Below are positions 9,707-21,870 of a stretch of 64,000 nt of DNA, one piece after another. Location of the stretch: NCBI GenBank assembly GCA_963576565.1, contig OY755046.1, positions 69,283,719-69,347,718 on the forward strand. Reading direction: 5' to 3'. The notes under the pieces are model-generated. The model worked only from the letters and a program-made list of their open reading frames with translations. It was not told the origin of the DNA and searched no databases. The position numbers and the translations under genes were made by a program. Each line of letters opens with the position of its first letter. Positions within the stretch are counted from its first letter, which is position 1. This DNA comes from Aspidapion aeneum. Taxonomy: Eukaryota > Arthropoda > Insecta > Coleoptera > Brentidae.

Positions 9707-10627
9707 CAAGGGTGAATCAAATATAAACAAGCCTTTGTTTATCAACTAGTTATTTAGAAACATGACATTTTTTCTACTTTTCTACACATCCCCTTTCTCT
9801 GTTAATACACTTTTCCCAACGGTTTGACAGTTTCTTAATCCCGTTTTCCTAAAAGGAAGCTGGGCGGGTATCTAACCAGTTGCGCACGCATGCCTCCACC
9901 TCTTCATTGGTCTGAAATTGCTCGCCTCCCAGTGAATCTTTGAGTGGGCCAAACATATGAAAATCGCAAGGTGACAAATCTGGACTATGTGGAGGCTATT
10001 CCAGCACAGTCCAGTGCATTTCATTGATTTTGGCCTGTGTTAAAGCTGCCGTATCAGGTCTAGCGTTGTCATGCAGGAGCAACACGTTTTGGATGGGGGT
10101 GTGCTCTTCTCTTTAGGCGATAATCAAGCTTTACCTGGTCGAGTAAGTTGCAGTAGTAAGCCGCGTTTATTGTTATTCGCTCGTGCTAAAAATCGACCAA
10201 CAAAAAACTTCTCCAGTCCCAGGAAACGATCTCTAAAACTTTGCCTGCAGAAATGATGGTACGCGGACGACGTGGGTGACTCACGTTGTCGACACGCTCA
10301 CGGCCGTCGTTAATTTCTTTGCACCAAGTTTTTACAGGTACCCACGAAAGCGTCGTATTTCCGAACTGTGCTCGCAATCTGCATCGAATTTCAGCAGGTT
10401 TCACGTTTTCACATGTAAGAAATTTAATGATTATTCTTTGCGCAACACTGCTGTGTACTTTCTTCTCGCTCATTGCGATTGCTCCTGGTTAAATGAGCAT
10501 CGCGGCACTACCAGCCGCCTACATGCTGCTGAATATCCCTACTCCAAAATTATAACGGCCACGTTCATCTTGAGTGACTTTTCCGTTAATAAGTTTAAAA
10601 GGCTTGTTTATATTTGATCCACCCTCG
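9707..10627 (-). mobile_element. mariner-like element, internally deleted
   Basis: Inverted ends (CAAGGGTGAATCAAATATAA and, from the right, CGAGGGTGGATCAAATATAA) are flanked by TA at 9705-9706 and 10628-10629. This is the Tc1/mariner arrangement with a TA target. It is 921 bp where complete mariners are about 1.3 kb, and the minus-strand transposase frame is shortened. Confidence 0.75.
9770..10473 (-). pseudogene. mariner transposase remnant
   Basis: The minus frame opens MSEKKVHSSVAQRIIIKF, then NVKPAEIRCRLRAQFG and KTWCKEINDGRERV, a mariner helix-turn-helix N-terminus. After RPRTII the middle, including the first catalytic Asp, is missing. Degraded C-terminal words remain: SCMTTLDLIRQL where mariners have HDNARPH, SLHIVQICHLAIFICLAH, and WRHACATG. 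Stops and shifts make it non-functional. Confidence 0.65.
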
Positions 10628-10675
10628 TATTATAACTTTTGTCAATTGTTCGTAAACGTATCCTAACCTGACCAG

Positions 10676-10988
10676 GTAGCTATTCTGGGTCTTGAACGAC
10701 GTAATAGTTCCCATCACATACTTTGGCAAATGGCAAGCTTTAAATTAGCTCCAAGCCGTCACGTGCTATGCGAAAAGACCTCCTTTGCGCAAGCTTCTCC
10801 TACGATCCGACCGAGAAACGTTCAGTCGGTACGGGGCAGGAGAACAGATTTCACTAACTCTGGAGAGCGGGCGACTATGCTATTGGTCGAGAGAAGTCAT
10901 TTCGCCTAACATGCGACCGCTCAGCGTTTGCTAATGGTCAAAGCGTGTGATGTGGATGGTCACATCGTTCAAGACCTAGAATAGCTAC
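10676..10988. mobile_element. 313-bp MITE with 25-bp TIRs and CCAG duplication
   Basis: The ends read GTAGCTATTCTGGGTCTTGA and, from the right, GTAGCTATTCTAGGTCTTGA. CCAG occurs directly outside on both sides (10672-10675 and 10989-10992). The body is more GC-rich than its surroundings and non-coding. The superfamily is not assigned. Confidence 0.6.
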
Positions 10989-11221
10989 CCAGACCCTTTT
11001 TCCTTATAAAAAAATATCCCCAATAGACAGGTTTTACGATACGTTTGAGGTCAATTGATAAAGGCGGTAGAAGAACAATTTTGAAGTTCCAAAAGCAGGA
11101 CTGGGAAGCTAATTTAAGGAAACACCGTTCCGAAAAAAAATATTTTCTAACAAATTTCCGTTAGAATAAAATGTTTTACCGGTGGTATACCGGGAGTTTT
11201 GATCCGGTGTGTTTAAATTAT

Positions 11222-11525
11222 CAATATCTAGAGCAGATCACAACGAATGGGAATTGAGGGAAGCATAACGGATCACTAAAAGACAACTGATAATATGGTA
11301 CGGCCATGTGTAACGGATGAACGAAGAAAGATTGCCAAAGCAGGTCCTAGAATGGCAACCAATAGGACGCAGAAAAAGAGGGCGTCCTAAACTAGAATGG
11401 CAACAGTCAATCCAAAGATCAATAAGTCAAAAAACCTGACAGAAGAAGATTGCCAGGATCAAAGGAGGTGAAGAATAGGCGTCGGACAACGTAGAAAAAC
11501 GTTATAAACAGTAGTAGTAGTTTTT
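11222..11525 (+). mobile_element. LINE family X, 3' end fragment
   Basis: Plus-strand words match the C-terminus of family X (ATATGGTACGGCCATGTG encodes IWYGHV; GGACGCAGAAAAAGAGGGCG encodes GRRKRGR). It ends in the TAG-repeat tail (CAGTAGTAGTAG). Shifts and stops are present. Confidence 0.6.
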
Positions 11526-11772
11526 AAATTTATTGATAAACAGTGAGACGATTTTTTGTGATTTAAACACCCTGTATTTAACAGAAGGCCTCTAGGCATA
11601 TTCTGTGTTTGCTATTTTTAGTATCAACTTTTGTGGGCGCAAATACACATTACGTACCTACACATACGAGTCGCATTTATGCATTAAGTACTGCCATTGA
11701 CCCTTCCTTTTCTACAGGGTGTCCCAATTTAATTCTTTAATTAAAAATAATAAGTGCGTGAGACAACGTATA

Positions 11773-12406
11773 CAGTGAAACCTCTCCTTGCGGACACCTC
11801 TGTTAAGCGGACACTCCCTTTAGGCGGACAAATTTGTTGGAACCAAGCTTTACCCTATTTCTTTCCATATAGAATTCATTCCTATAACCGGACACTAATA
11901 ACCGGACGCATACAATTTTTTTTGGTTAAAAAATTGTGAAACCTCCCTTAACCGGACGCGAAACTCTGACAACGGGACAAAGCGCTGCAAGACATGGGCA
12001 TAAATATTATGTAGTGTGTTGGCAACAACGCACTCTGCAGCCGGGGAATTACCTCTTTCCGTTTTAATGCGGAGACTAAATACTTCTGTCGTATTTACAA
12101 CATATTTTATTTTGCTGTTTTATTTTTATTGTTCAGTTGGGTTGTAATAGATCTTTTTAAAATGGCGCCTAGTAAAAAACTTCTTAGTTTATGTAAAAAA
12201 ATGTAAGTTGTTGCCGCTTCGGAGGAGGAACTTCTATCAGGACGAAAGATCGCTGAAAAATTTATTATCGGAAAAACTTAAGCAGCGGAAAATGTTAATA
12301 AAAATAGTATTAAAATTTCGCAGTTCTCTCTCATGAGCGGACACCTTTAATAAGCGGACAAAATCGACGAAACCGTGAGTGTCCGCTTATAGGAGGAGGT
12401 TTCATG
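11773..12406. mobile_element. pogo/Tigger-type deletion derivative, copy 1
   Basis: The left end CAGTGAAACCTCTCCTTGCG follows a TA. The right end GGAGGAGGTTTCATG is the imperfect inverse. The interior alternates GCGGACACC and AACCGGAC motifs. It then holds a relic of the pogo helix-turn-helix: ATGGCGCCTAGTAAAAAACT near 12162, then SGRKIAEKF and a degraded IGKTQAAE. The catalytic part is absent. A second copy at 54250 serves as an empty-site reference for an insertion. Confidence 0.65.
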
Positions 12407-12970
12407 CAACGTTTCTCAGAATCTCTATAAATACACTGTGTGGTGTTTTCTATATCATCTCTATGTCCACAAGATACCACAAATCGGTAGTCTTTGTCGT
12501 AAACCAAATAGTTTTAAAAAAATAAATTTTCCAAATTCAGCAATATGATTCTAAATCACATTTTTCTTCTTCCGAATCTCTAAATAAGACAATGCGAATA
12601 TTTTTGAATTAATATAGCCACACGATTCCATTTTGTGCTTTTGATCATATCAACTTTATAAAAAGTTTCAAAAATATAAATTTTTAAAAGTTTTGTCATT
12701 TCAACCTGATATTAATTGATAGCATAGAAATCTCTAAACGGCGTTTTGGGGTTTTTCTGAATTTCGAATCAAAACGCGGTTTTTTTACATTTATATGGCC
12801 TTAAGCTACTACATTTTCGTAAAATGAATTTTTAAAGTCACGACTATATCTACTCTAAAAGAAGCTTCAGTCAGAGGAACAACATTTTAACTCCAACATT
12901 AATTTTATGGGCACTTCATACTTCCTAGTAAGACAGGTTCACAGGCGTGCGCATAATTTTAAATTAGAGG
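12407..12970. other. AT-rich spacer, nothing recognised
   Basis: No frame or repeat boundary can be supported here. Confidence 0.25.
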
Positions 12971-12975
12971 GGGGG

Positions 12976-14060
12976 ACTTACATATACAGGGTGTCTTGAA
13001 AAGGTCTATGCACTCCTACCACAGGTTCCTTAGAACAAAATAGGTCTATTTAAGTTCATTTACTTTCGTCGGAAATTATGCTCTATTTTCGAGATATATT
13101 GTTAAAATTTAAAAAAAAATCGATTTTTTTAAAATGTGTTGAACATTTTTTAACGTATAACTTTCAAAATTCGTCGTCAATACCACGAAGTGGCGAAGTG
13201 GCGTAACTGTTTTTTTACGATTTTACAGGAGAGCGTTGAATTTTTTTTTTATTTTCACATAGCAGCAGCAGCTGTTAAAATAAATTTCGATATGGTAAAG
13301 GCTTAATAGTACTTGGAATTTGGTTACGCCCCTTCGTGGATTTGTAGTGTGCGACTTTTTTAAAAATCGCATTTTTGTCGGTTACGCCACTTCGTGATTT
13401 TAGCGACGAATTGATACTGGGCGATTTTTTGGGATGTAAAATCCGAATATGGCGATTTGTTTGGGTAAAATCCGAACATAGACGCCATTTTACTGTGGTC
13501 GTTAGAGAGCGCCTTACACTGCACTTCTGATTTTTTATCTTTTTTACTCAGAAAATATCTTAATGCTTTAAAATGTTTAATTTTAAAGCAAAAAAGGGAC
13601 TTCTTCAATAATCCATTAAAGTAAGCTGTGTTCGAGATATTTTGGTTTTTAATGTTCGATGCCGCTTTGGGCGCTTTGGAATAATCAATTTATTCTAAAT
13701 AAAATAAATGAAAAATTTTAAACAATAAAAATAATAATTAAACATTAATTTACCATAATCCATTTGGCACTCACTAACCAAATTTTACATTAAAAAGGTA
13801 ACAATTTTTTTTCAACAAAATTTAAATATTTTGGTGCGGGATTAAACACAAAAAACCGAAATATCACGAAAGCGGCTTATACTATATCGTAATTTAACAA
13901 GAGTACATTTTTAGCTTAATAAAGTTACAAACTACACTGAGAAAAAAATTCTGGTCATTTTAAATCATCTAAAGTGCAGAGTGAAGAGCCCTCTAACGAC
14001 CACATTGAAAAAGTATCAGATCGGATATTCGGATTTCGCATCCCAAAAAACTCCGATGGC
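12976..14060. repeat. unclassified repeat with inverted segments
   Basis: It starts with a MITE-like TACAGGGTGTCTTGAAAAGG at 12985-13004. Around 13428-13515, TGGGATGTAAAATCCGAATA and GTGGTCGTTAGAGAG are inverted relative to TAACGACCAC near 13994 and ATATTCGGATTTCGCATCCC near 14025. This makes an imperfect foldback with a 470-bp loop. The phrase GTTACGCCACTTCGTG recurs several times at 13190-13400. There is no coding frame. Confidence 0.4.
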
Positions 14061-14204
14061 TCGGGATCGTCTTTTCATAGTTGATTCGTTTATTAGAGCA
14101 TAAAAAACGATAATAGTTTGCTTGCGAGTTAACAAGGTTTGTACTCGTGAGTATATTTTCTGAGGGATAGGCGGGCTCCCCCTTGCGCACGCCTATGATA
14201 ATGA

Positions 14205-14705
14205 CGATGATTCATATGTGAGAGGGCTTGGCAGTTCTTCCACTGCGACCACCAGTGGGTCTATTGTGGCTCACTTTTGAGTGGTTTCTCACCACTGTAT
14301 GCCTAATCCTCCAAAAAGGCCGGCTATCAGTTTCGGTGAAACACTGTTCAGATCTTCTGAGTCAATCTGAGATTTACCTAAAGTGTTCTGACGTAAACGT
14401 GCAATAGCCGTACGTTCGCACAGTACATGTCTGACTGTTTCGTCATCCTCCATACAGAGTCTACAATCGGTCTCTTCTGGTAGTCCCCATCTGTGCACGG
14501 GTATTCTTAGTCGACAGTGACCCGTAAAAAGACCAGTCACTATACGTATCTCCTGTCTGGTACGTCCAATGATGTTCCTGACTCTGTTTCTTCAATGAAC
14601 TCTTTAGAATGAGCCAGTTCTGGTATATTTATCCAGTATTGTTGGCAGCTATTCTCCATCCATTTTAATATTGTTAATTTAGCAGCATTGTGTCATATCC
14701 CCACG
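14205..14705 (-). mobile_element. I/R1-like LINE, C-terminal and 3'UTR fragment
   Basis: The minus strand reads TGLFTGHCRLRIPVHRWGL then CRLCMEDDETVRHVLCE. This is the Cys/His motif behind the RNase H domain of I/Jockey-group LINEs. Upstream, ILKWMENSCQQYW matches the preceding linker. The 3'UTR word GGTCTATTGTGGCTCA (plus strand) is shared with the longer copy at 23205-24838. The copy is 5' truncated and frameshifted. Confidence 0.65.
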
Positions 14706-15032
14706 CACGCCTATGGACAGGTTTTCAAGTATAAGCTTTAAGATGCACATACATGTGTACATAACAAACACACAAGCTGTATATTATGGACAGGCACATA
14801 AAATTGCAAAAAAAATATTGATTTATGGGTTCAAACAATGGGGTAACTCGTATTGAAATTACCGAGAGGCATAGATTTATGTCTGAGAAATAAATGTAGG
14901 TAATGTAATATATTACTTGATAGAAATAAAATTTCGGACTTCCATTTTATTTTAAAACACGACGTTTCGGTTAGTAAGTATCTCTAACCGTTATCAAGTG
15001 TAAACTAAACAATCTAGTCTTTAAGCTACTAC

Positions 15033-15620
15033 TTATACTACTTGGTTTGCAGTCAGGTGTGACGGCCCTCCCCCTTTTTTAATCCTAAGACGCCTGTTTT
15101 CCTTAAGGAGTGGTTTCCATATGTTTGGTATGTCCGTGCTTGGTTGACTGAAAACTGCTTTATTCTGCATTATAAACGCAGCTTCAATAAACTTTCGTTT
15201 TTGCCAATGCGACTCCTTATGTAAAACTTTAGCTTCTGACCACTGAATCCTGTGATCATTTGACCATGCATGATCTGCTAAACCGGATTTTTCAATATCC
15301 CCTAATTGGGTACTTTTTAGATGTTCATTTACTCTAACCTGAAGAGGGCGTTTCGTTTCACCTACATATGATTTACCACACTCACACGGGATTTGGTAGA
15401 TACATTCCTTATTATTTGAGGGATTTTCTGGTTTTGTTTTAGTTACAAAACTTCTTATCGTATTTCCCGAAGAAAATACTGTTTTTATATTATAGTGTTT
15501 AGCTATTCGTCTTATGTTTTCTGAAATCCCTTGAACATATCGAATGTTAATAACACCTAACGGATTATTATTTTGAGAATTTGGTACATTTAGTTTGTTT
15601 TTAATTTTAAATATCGTTGA
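15033..15620 (-). pseudogene. Penelope-like element, GIY-YIG endonuclease region
   Basis: The minus frame stays open for about 190 residues to TAA at 15033-15035. It shows ECIYQIPCECGKSYVGETKR, where the YQIPC and YVGET pair marks a GIY-YIG nuclease. HLKSTQLGDIEKSGLADHAW and KRKFIEAAFIMQNKAVFSQ follow. This is the C-terminal endonuclease of Penelope retroelements. The RT part is missing. Downstream (14960-15000) the 3' region carries CGACGTTTCGGTTAG and the inverse CTAACCG. Confidence 0.75.
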
Positions 15621-15770
15621 GTTTGTTTGTTTGATGGACTCCCAATGAGAACAAGCTTAATAGGTCATCCATTAACGTTTTAAAAAATAACGTTGCTAAA
15701 AACTGCTAATAACGCCATTATAAAATTAAAACAGCAATGTTTTTACGTTAGTTTCAAGTGATTTTTACGT

Positions 15771-15910
15771 TAAAATCACATTAGATTCGGCTTTTCTACA
15801 CGAATTTTAAAACGCGACTTGCATGGCTTTTCTACTGAATATTTTTGAGATTTTACTAGCAGCAGCGCCACCTATTGTCGGGATTTTTCACTTTGACGAA
15901 ATCTATCAGG
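15771..15910 (-). repeat. dispersed repeat S, inverted relative to 48950
   Basis: CTACACGAATTTTAAAACGC, GACTTGCATGGCTTTTCTAC, a run ending GAGATTTTACTA and GGCGCCACCTATT-type words match the inverse of 48950-49105. Only these two copies are seen. It is non-coding and unclassified. Confidence 0.5.
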
Positions 15911-16687
15911 CAGTGCTTTGGCCTCTAAACTCCAAAAACCTTTTAAGGAACTGATCCCTGATCCTTCACGATCACGACGCATCTGTTATTAATCTGATAA
16001 AGACACATTAATATTCTGTGAAAGTGTTTACTGTTAAAAAATCTTGTTTAGCTTTAAAAAAAAACATAATGTATATAGATAGATATATAGATATTTTGTC
16101 TTGCCTTGAGCGCCATCTTTAAAATTGTCTTGAAGTGTTGTAGTCTTAAACTAGTGAACTTTTATAACTTCCTTTCGCGTCTCTTTTAAGTTAAAAAAAT
16201 GTGAAAAAAGGAGGCAGAAAGTTAGTAGGTTTGAGAAGTCTTAATCTAGTGGCGTTTTAGAATATGTGGAGGACTTTTCAAATGTAAATTTGGTACATGA
16301 AAATAACGAGGCTAAAAAATACGTTATATACACAGCACCAGAAACTTCAGCAAAAAGTACATTTTTATAGCTTGATTTCTCCTTGTTTTTAAGTTATCTT
16401 TAAGCATGTAGATTTAACAAAATAAATATTACATGGTATGAGGTTGTTTTCAAGTAAAAAAAGACTTTGTTATTTTTGTTCACGTTAATTTAACGTTGAT
16501 GTGGTTTTGTGCTATGTGGGTCCACTTCCTTTTATGTTTAATATTAAACCTGGGTTTAGGATACCTACTACGATTGACTTTAGCTGTCTCCGTAGTGGCG
16601 TTAGATGTTTGTCTCAGACACGAGACTACCCTCGCTGATACTGCAAACTGGTAGTTGGTTTCCTAAAGTGGGTATCGACATTTCATT
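15911..16687. other. spacer, nothing recognised
   Basis: Contains a short ATAGATAGATATATAGATA run near 16075. No gene is seen. Confidence 0.25.
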
Positions 16688-16744
16688 TTTACAAGCTTTT
16701 ATTTAACTTCATCTGTATGTATGTAATCAAATCTTGCAACTCAT

Positions 16745-17600
16745 TTTTGAAGAACTTCCAAACATCCGATTGACTTCAAATTTCGCATAGCGTCTTAGTT
16801 CTGATGACAATACAATAATATGGTTTCATCGGGTACCTACCACCCCCCTAACGTGGGGGGTGGAGAGGGGGTAAAACTTTAATTTGTCCGATTTTAACCA
16901 AAATTGGTATCTGGGGGTTTTTGAGGATGAGAATTACGAATTTTTGATCAGATTACAAAAATTCAATATGGCGGATTCAAAATGGACGACTTAATTTCAA
17001 GTTTTTCTGATTACTTTCAACTGACTTCCACGTACTCGATTGACTTCAAATTTCGCATACCATTATAGTTCCGATGACAATCTAATAATTTGGTATCACT
17101 GACTGCCTACCTCACCCCTAACCTGGAGGGCGGAGAGGAGGTAAAATTTTAGTATGTTGGATTTCCACCAAAATTGGTATCTGGTGGTTTTTGAGGATGG
17201 GGATTACGAATTTTTGATCAGATTATAAAAAATCAATATGGCCGATTCAAAATGGACGATTTAATGTCAAGTTTTTCTGATTACTTTCAACTAACTTCCA
17301 CGTGTCCGATTGACTTCTGATTTCGCATATCGTTATAGTTCCGATGACAATCCACTAATGTGGTATCACTGACTGCCTACTTCCCCCCTAACGTGGAGGG
17401 CGAAGAGGACGTAAAATTTTAGTTTGTCAGATTTCCACCATGGTATCTGGGGGTTTTTGAGGATGAGGATTACGAATTTTTGATTAAGATTACAAAAATT
17501 CAATATGGCGGATTCAAAATTGACGATTTAATGACGAGTTTTTCTGATTACTTTCAACTGACTTTCACGTAGGTATCTGATTGATTTCAAAATTCACATG
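16745..17600 (+). repeat. tandem array, three units of about 285 bp
   Basis: Each unit repeats GATTGACTTCAAATTTCGCA, GATGACAAT, a GGAGGG-type GC-rich box, ATTGGTATCTGGGGGTTTTT and TTACGAATTTTTGATCAG. Units start near 16768, 17038 and 17308. A single unit occurs in the element at 62217-62400. It is non-coding. Confidence 0.65.
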
Positions 17601-17720
17601 CTCTCCTGCTAAAAAAAGGGGGGGGGGGCGTAGAAGAGGTAAGGCTTTAGTTTGTTCGATCTCGACCAAAATTAATTAATTCTTGCGTATAATGATCATA
17701 ATAATAACGAACAGTTTTAG

Positions 17721-17783
17721 GGATTGACAGGAAAGACTCCCTGCAATATTGATGCGCTAGCTGAAATGCATAGACAAATCTAA
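17721..17783 (+). pseudogene. Helitron helicase, last codons
   Basis: The frame reads GLTGKTPCNIDALAEMHRQI then stop. It matches the C-terminus that follows the diagnostic GQAYVALSR motif in the copy at 62067-62197. Everything upstream is lost. Confidence 0.55.
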
Positions 17784-18345
17784 AAATTAAAAAATAAATT
17801 TAGAAAAAAAAACTTTTTGAAAACAAGCTTTTATAACATGGACTAAAAAGCATAAAATAATTTTTTGAGTGTTCTGATATCATAATAATAAAAGCGACGG
17901 GCGAATTTAATATTAAGTAAATGCCTTTCCATGCGCATTTGGTGGATCGTCCAGAACCGATGATGGGCCGACTCTTCTTTTTCAATGTGACAAAATAAAT
18001 CGACACACTGCCGGTCGCGGATGATCTGCCTAATATGAAGCAGGCGAATGTCCATCCAAATCTAAAAAATGTTAGTAGTTTGTAGTAGGGTTGGGGTGAG
18101 TTGGGTTGGGTTAAATTGTCTACCCTTACATTTCTCTGCTATAATTTAATGAATTTGGATTTTCACTAAACTTCGAATTAACAAGGCTAAAACAAAAACG
18201 GTTAAATTTCCTTACGCCCATCGCTTTTATTATTATGATACCAGAACACTCAAAAAATTATTTTATGCTTTTTAGTCCATGTTATAAAAGCTTGTTTTCA
18301 AAAAGTTTTTTTTCTAAATTTATTTCTTTTTAGTTTTTATCATCT
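17784..18345. repeat. foldback family F, copy 1
   Basis: Arms of about 125 bp are inverted repeats. The left arm contains ACAAGCTTTTATAACATGGA and GAGTGTTCTGATATCATAAT; the right arm is its inverse ending near 18340. The centre includes GATGATCTGCCTAATATGAA. Copies are at 28815-29295 (different centre) and 61525-62066 (same centre, inverted). Confidence 0.65.
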
Positions 18346-19117
18346 TCATTTCATTCCCTGTCCACCCCATTGTGGTTGAAGCATACTAATGAACCCTAAC
18401 AAGGCGGAAACATAATTATGTCTGCGGCTGAGGATTAGTCCGAAAATTAATTTATTTAGTCTTTGACTTCACCTCGAAAAATTCCTTTCACACTTACTTT
18501 TATTGTTATCATTTTAGGAACTGCATTGAAAATCCATTAACAGAAATAGGTAAGGTACTTATGATACCTATATACCTATCTACTTAGTTTTAGATAATAC
18601 TAGTTGCTACTATTTTTAAATGTAATTGCAAAAAAATGACCTTTTATGCACCAATAAGCAATTAGGAACAAACTATATCTATCCATAGTTAATAAGAATG
18701 AACTTTCTTGAACCTATTGTGTTGTTTCTGTGCATTGATCTAACATTCATCGAACAGATATATCAATCCAAGGACACACTCAATCAGAAATTTATAATCA
18801 GGAAAACAAAATCTTTTTGACTGAGAAAAAGAACTATTATAAATGATTAGGGTTGAATTTTCAATTTAAGAGGGAGGTCTGCGTATGGGAAAAGTATTTA
18901 ATATTTTTTGATAAAACTTTTGACAATTGAGACGCTGTAAACCAGAGCGGACCTTCGCAGAAAATTCTAATTATCGGACCAAGGCGAGTTTTTTTTTTTG
19001 ATTTTTTATATTACATTTTTCAAAACCACCACAGGAGGAGACCATCTGAGTTGCTAGCATCCTATAACAGATGGTGCCACTAAATAGGTTGGTAGCTAGT
19101 CGTTACCAAAGATAAAT
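18346..19117. other. AT-rich spacer, nothing recognised
   Basis: No coding frame or repeat is seen. Confidence 0.25.
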
Positions 19118-19119
19118 CT

Positions 19120-19517
19120 GCACGGTAAAAAAAATTGTCTTAGATCAAAACAAGTTGCTTTGATGTAAAATAATTTGTGCTGTCCTATTCACCAAGAGAA
19201 TATTTTCTTGATATAGCACAAAAAATGTTTTGGCCTTTATTTTAATGTTAAACAGAAATTGTTTTATTATTAATTGAAACTGAATTAATCTAAGGCACTG
19301 AAAGTAAAATATTACTTATATGAAGACAATTTGCTTTGTTACAAAATGGGGTATACTGAAACAAAACAATTAAAGAAGAAAAATAAAGTCTGATTTCAAC
19401 ATTAAACGCTGCGTTGAACTAAAAAAAAATATTTAAATTCAAAACAAATTGTTTAAAAGTAAAACAATTTATTCAATAAAAGTACGTGTTTTCATGGTAG
19501 ACAAAATTTTTTGCCGT
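19120..19517. mobile_element. MITE with CACGGTAAAAAA ends
   Basis: The left end CACGGTAAAAAAAATTGTC is matched by the right end GACAAAATTTTTTGCCGTA (inverse, one mismatch and a length difference in the A run). It is about 400 bp, very AT-rich and non-coding. The target duplication is unclear. Confidence 0.5.
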
Positions 19518-19539
19518 ATGTGCCATAGCGAACCATGAA

Positions 19540-20185
19540 TTGAATTGAATTGAATAAATCTTTATTAGCAAATTTATGCTATTTCATAATACAAACATTA
19601 TTATAAAAAAAATACATTTAAATTTAATGTTAATAAAACATAATAATTCCAAACATGATACTAATAACTATTTACTTAAAATCTAAAAACAAAAATACAA
19701 TTTAATCTTAGTCTAAGAAAATAACAATACTAGACCAAAACATACCAAAATAATATGTAGACTAAAATAATACTATAATATAATATATGGTACCAAGGGT
19801 TTACCTAAACAATCAGGCTTACAAACTGACTAGGCAACAAGTAATTTTTAAGTGTTCTCTTAAACATATTATTTGATTTACAATTTTTTATGTATAAGGG
19901 TAATTTGTTATACAATCTGATTCCTTTATAAAACAATGATTTATATCCTAACTCAGTATTTATACTATTTAAATAAAAATTGCAGTTATTCCTTGTTGCA
20001 TAGGCATGAACATTTGTGACATTTATCAATCTGTTGTCCAAATAATTAGGTAGTTGATTATTCTTTAATTTGTGAATAAAAAGAATTACATTAAACTCTG
20101 AAAATTTCCTTACATTTAACCATTGAAGCTCATTTAACATATGTTCTATTCTAGTATATCGGTTTTTTGTTAAAATTGTTCGCAT
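19540..20185 (-). mobile_element. CR1/Jockey-like LINE, C-terminal fragment
   Basis: The minus strand has an open frame of 126 residues (ILTKNRYTRIEHMLNELQWL, FNVILFIHKLKNNQLPNYL, YKGIRLYNKLPLYIKN). This is the C-terminal domain typical of CR1/Daphne/Jockey elements. The 3' end carries a 5-bp repeat tail (plus strand GAATTGAATTGAATTG at 19537-19552) after an AATAAAG. It is 5' truncated; the remaining frame is intact. Confidence 0.65.
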
Positions 20186-20603
20186 ACCAATATTTTGTAA
20201 TTTTTGAAACCTATGAACTATTTTATCTCCGTTTAAGTCAGTCAGTGGATGGTCCGCTCTGATTCTTAACGCCTCAATTAAGGAGCAGAAGTAACAAAGG
20301 GGCCAAAATTGCTAAATGGAGATATGTAGAAAAAACTTTTGTTAGAGCTTTTTATACCAATAAAACTTTTTGAGACAGGCAAAAAAGTGAATTGGCGACT
20401 CTACTACTTATGATATACCGATGGTGGTGTACAATACAAAATTTTCCAATTATGCTTATTAAATTAATTAATTTTTTAACAATAATCGGACCAAATTGCA
20501 AATAATAATGAGTGGTAAGAGTTTCCTGTGAAAATTTGGTTTTCCAAAGAAATAAGGCTGAGAATTTTCAGTAAATTTCTTTAACAACAAGAAAATCTAC
20601 ATA

Positions 20604-21868
20604 CGAGGATGGGATGAAAAGTTTCTGGCGTAGTCTATAGCAGGCCCGATTTGCTTTCTTGTTCCAACGTGGTTGTGAAGCCTTGCTTGTGATCAGTATA
20701 CGCTCGAAGTTTAAAGTGAGTGCGTCAAGTAGTTTGTGTCCTGCTTATTTTGAAAGTTTATACAGTATGTCAATTTTAAAGTTGACAAAAACGAGATAAG
20801 AGCCGTGATAAAACATTTTCATATCAAAGGGTTATCGCCGACGGAAATAAAAGCTGAACTAGATGCTACACTAGGGAAATCTGCTCCTTCCTATATCGCA
20901 GTTAAAGCCTGGATATCGGACTTTAAACGTGGTCGTACTAGCACTTATGATGCTCCGCGTTCTGGCAGGCCAAAAACGGCAACTTCTGAAGAAATGGTGC
21001 AAACCATTCACAAACTAATTCTAAAAGATCGCAGATTAAGACTGGAAGAGGTAGCTAAGGTTGTGGGCATATCAAAAGAGCGAGTTCACTATATTTTATA
21101 TGAAGTTTAGGTATGAGAAAGCTATCCGCCCAATGGATGCCGCATTTGCTCACGCCAGAACAAAAACTCGTGCGTCTAACCATTTCACAGGAGAATTTGG
21201 CACTGTTTAGACGTGATTCAGGGAACTTTTAGCGTAATTTATTACGGTTGATGAAACATGAGTTCATCATTTACCCCTGAAACTAAGCAATAGTCCAAAC
21301 AATGGACGGCAAAGGACGAACCAGTTCCATAGAAGGCAAAGGCAGTACCGTCTGCTGGAAAGGTCATAGCAACGGTCTTTTGTTAGGCTAAAGGGATACT
21401 CCTTCTAGAATATCTCGAAAAAGGAAGAACAATAAATTGAGAGTACTACAGCGACTTAGTGGACCAGCTCAGGTAGAATATAAGCGAAAAACGCCCTGGT
21501 TTGGCAAAAAAGAAAATTTTGTTTCATCAGGACAATGCACCTCGCCACAAGTCCACTCTTGTAATGGTTAAAATCCATCAGCTAGGCATTGAACTGTTAA
21601 ACCATCCACCTTATTTGCCAGACCTAGCCCTGTCAGGCTTTTATTTGTTTCCAAACCTAAAAAAATCCTCAGATTTAAAAGTCCTAGCAGCTTCAAACGC
21701 CTATTTTGAAGAGTTGGATAAATCAGACTTCAGCAATGGCATCAAATCAGTCGAACATCACTGGGCCAAATGTATTACATTACAAGGGGACTATGTAGAA
21801 AAATAAATTATTATTTAAATATGGTGTTGCGTTCTATGTTAGGCCAGAAACTTTTCATCCCATCCTCG
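20604..21868 (+). mobile_element. mariner element, full length but inactive
   Basis: Inverted ends CGAGGATGGGATGAAAAGTT and its inverse at 21849-21868 are flanked by TA (20602-20603, 21869-21870). The length of 1265 bp is that of a complete mariner. The transposase is broken by shifts and stops. Confidence 0.85.
20776..21806 (+). pseudogene. mariner transposase, frameshifted
   Basis: The N-terminal frame holds IRAVIKHFHIKGLSPTEIKA and KTATSEEMVQTIHKLILKD with ISKERVHYILYEV, the paired HTH region. It stops at 21110 and continues in another frame as MRKLSAQWMPHLLTPEQKL. The first catalytic motif survives as ITVDET followed by TGA where Trp is expected. The C-terminal frame from 21501 contains LFHQDNAPRHKS and YLPDLALSGFYLFPNLKK, the second and third Asp motifs of the DD34D triad, and ends in GDYVEK. 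It is about one complete gene length with at least three disabling changes. Confidence 0.85.
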
Positions 21869-21870
21869 TA

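Larger units (their letters stand above)
16688..18345 (+). mobile_element. Helitron-like composite element
   Basis: The order is an end motif (TACAAGCTTTTATTTAACTT), three roughly 285-bp satellite units, the last codons of a Helitron/PIF1-type helicase, and a long foldback. The same order in inverse orientation occurs at 61525-62447, where more of the helicase remains. Rolling-circle Helitrons encode a Rep and a PIF1-family helicase. The precise ends are not established. Confidence 0.5.
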
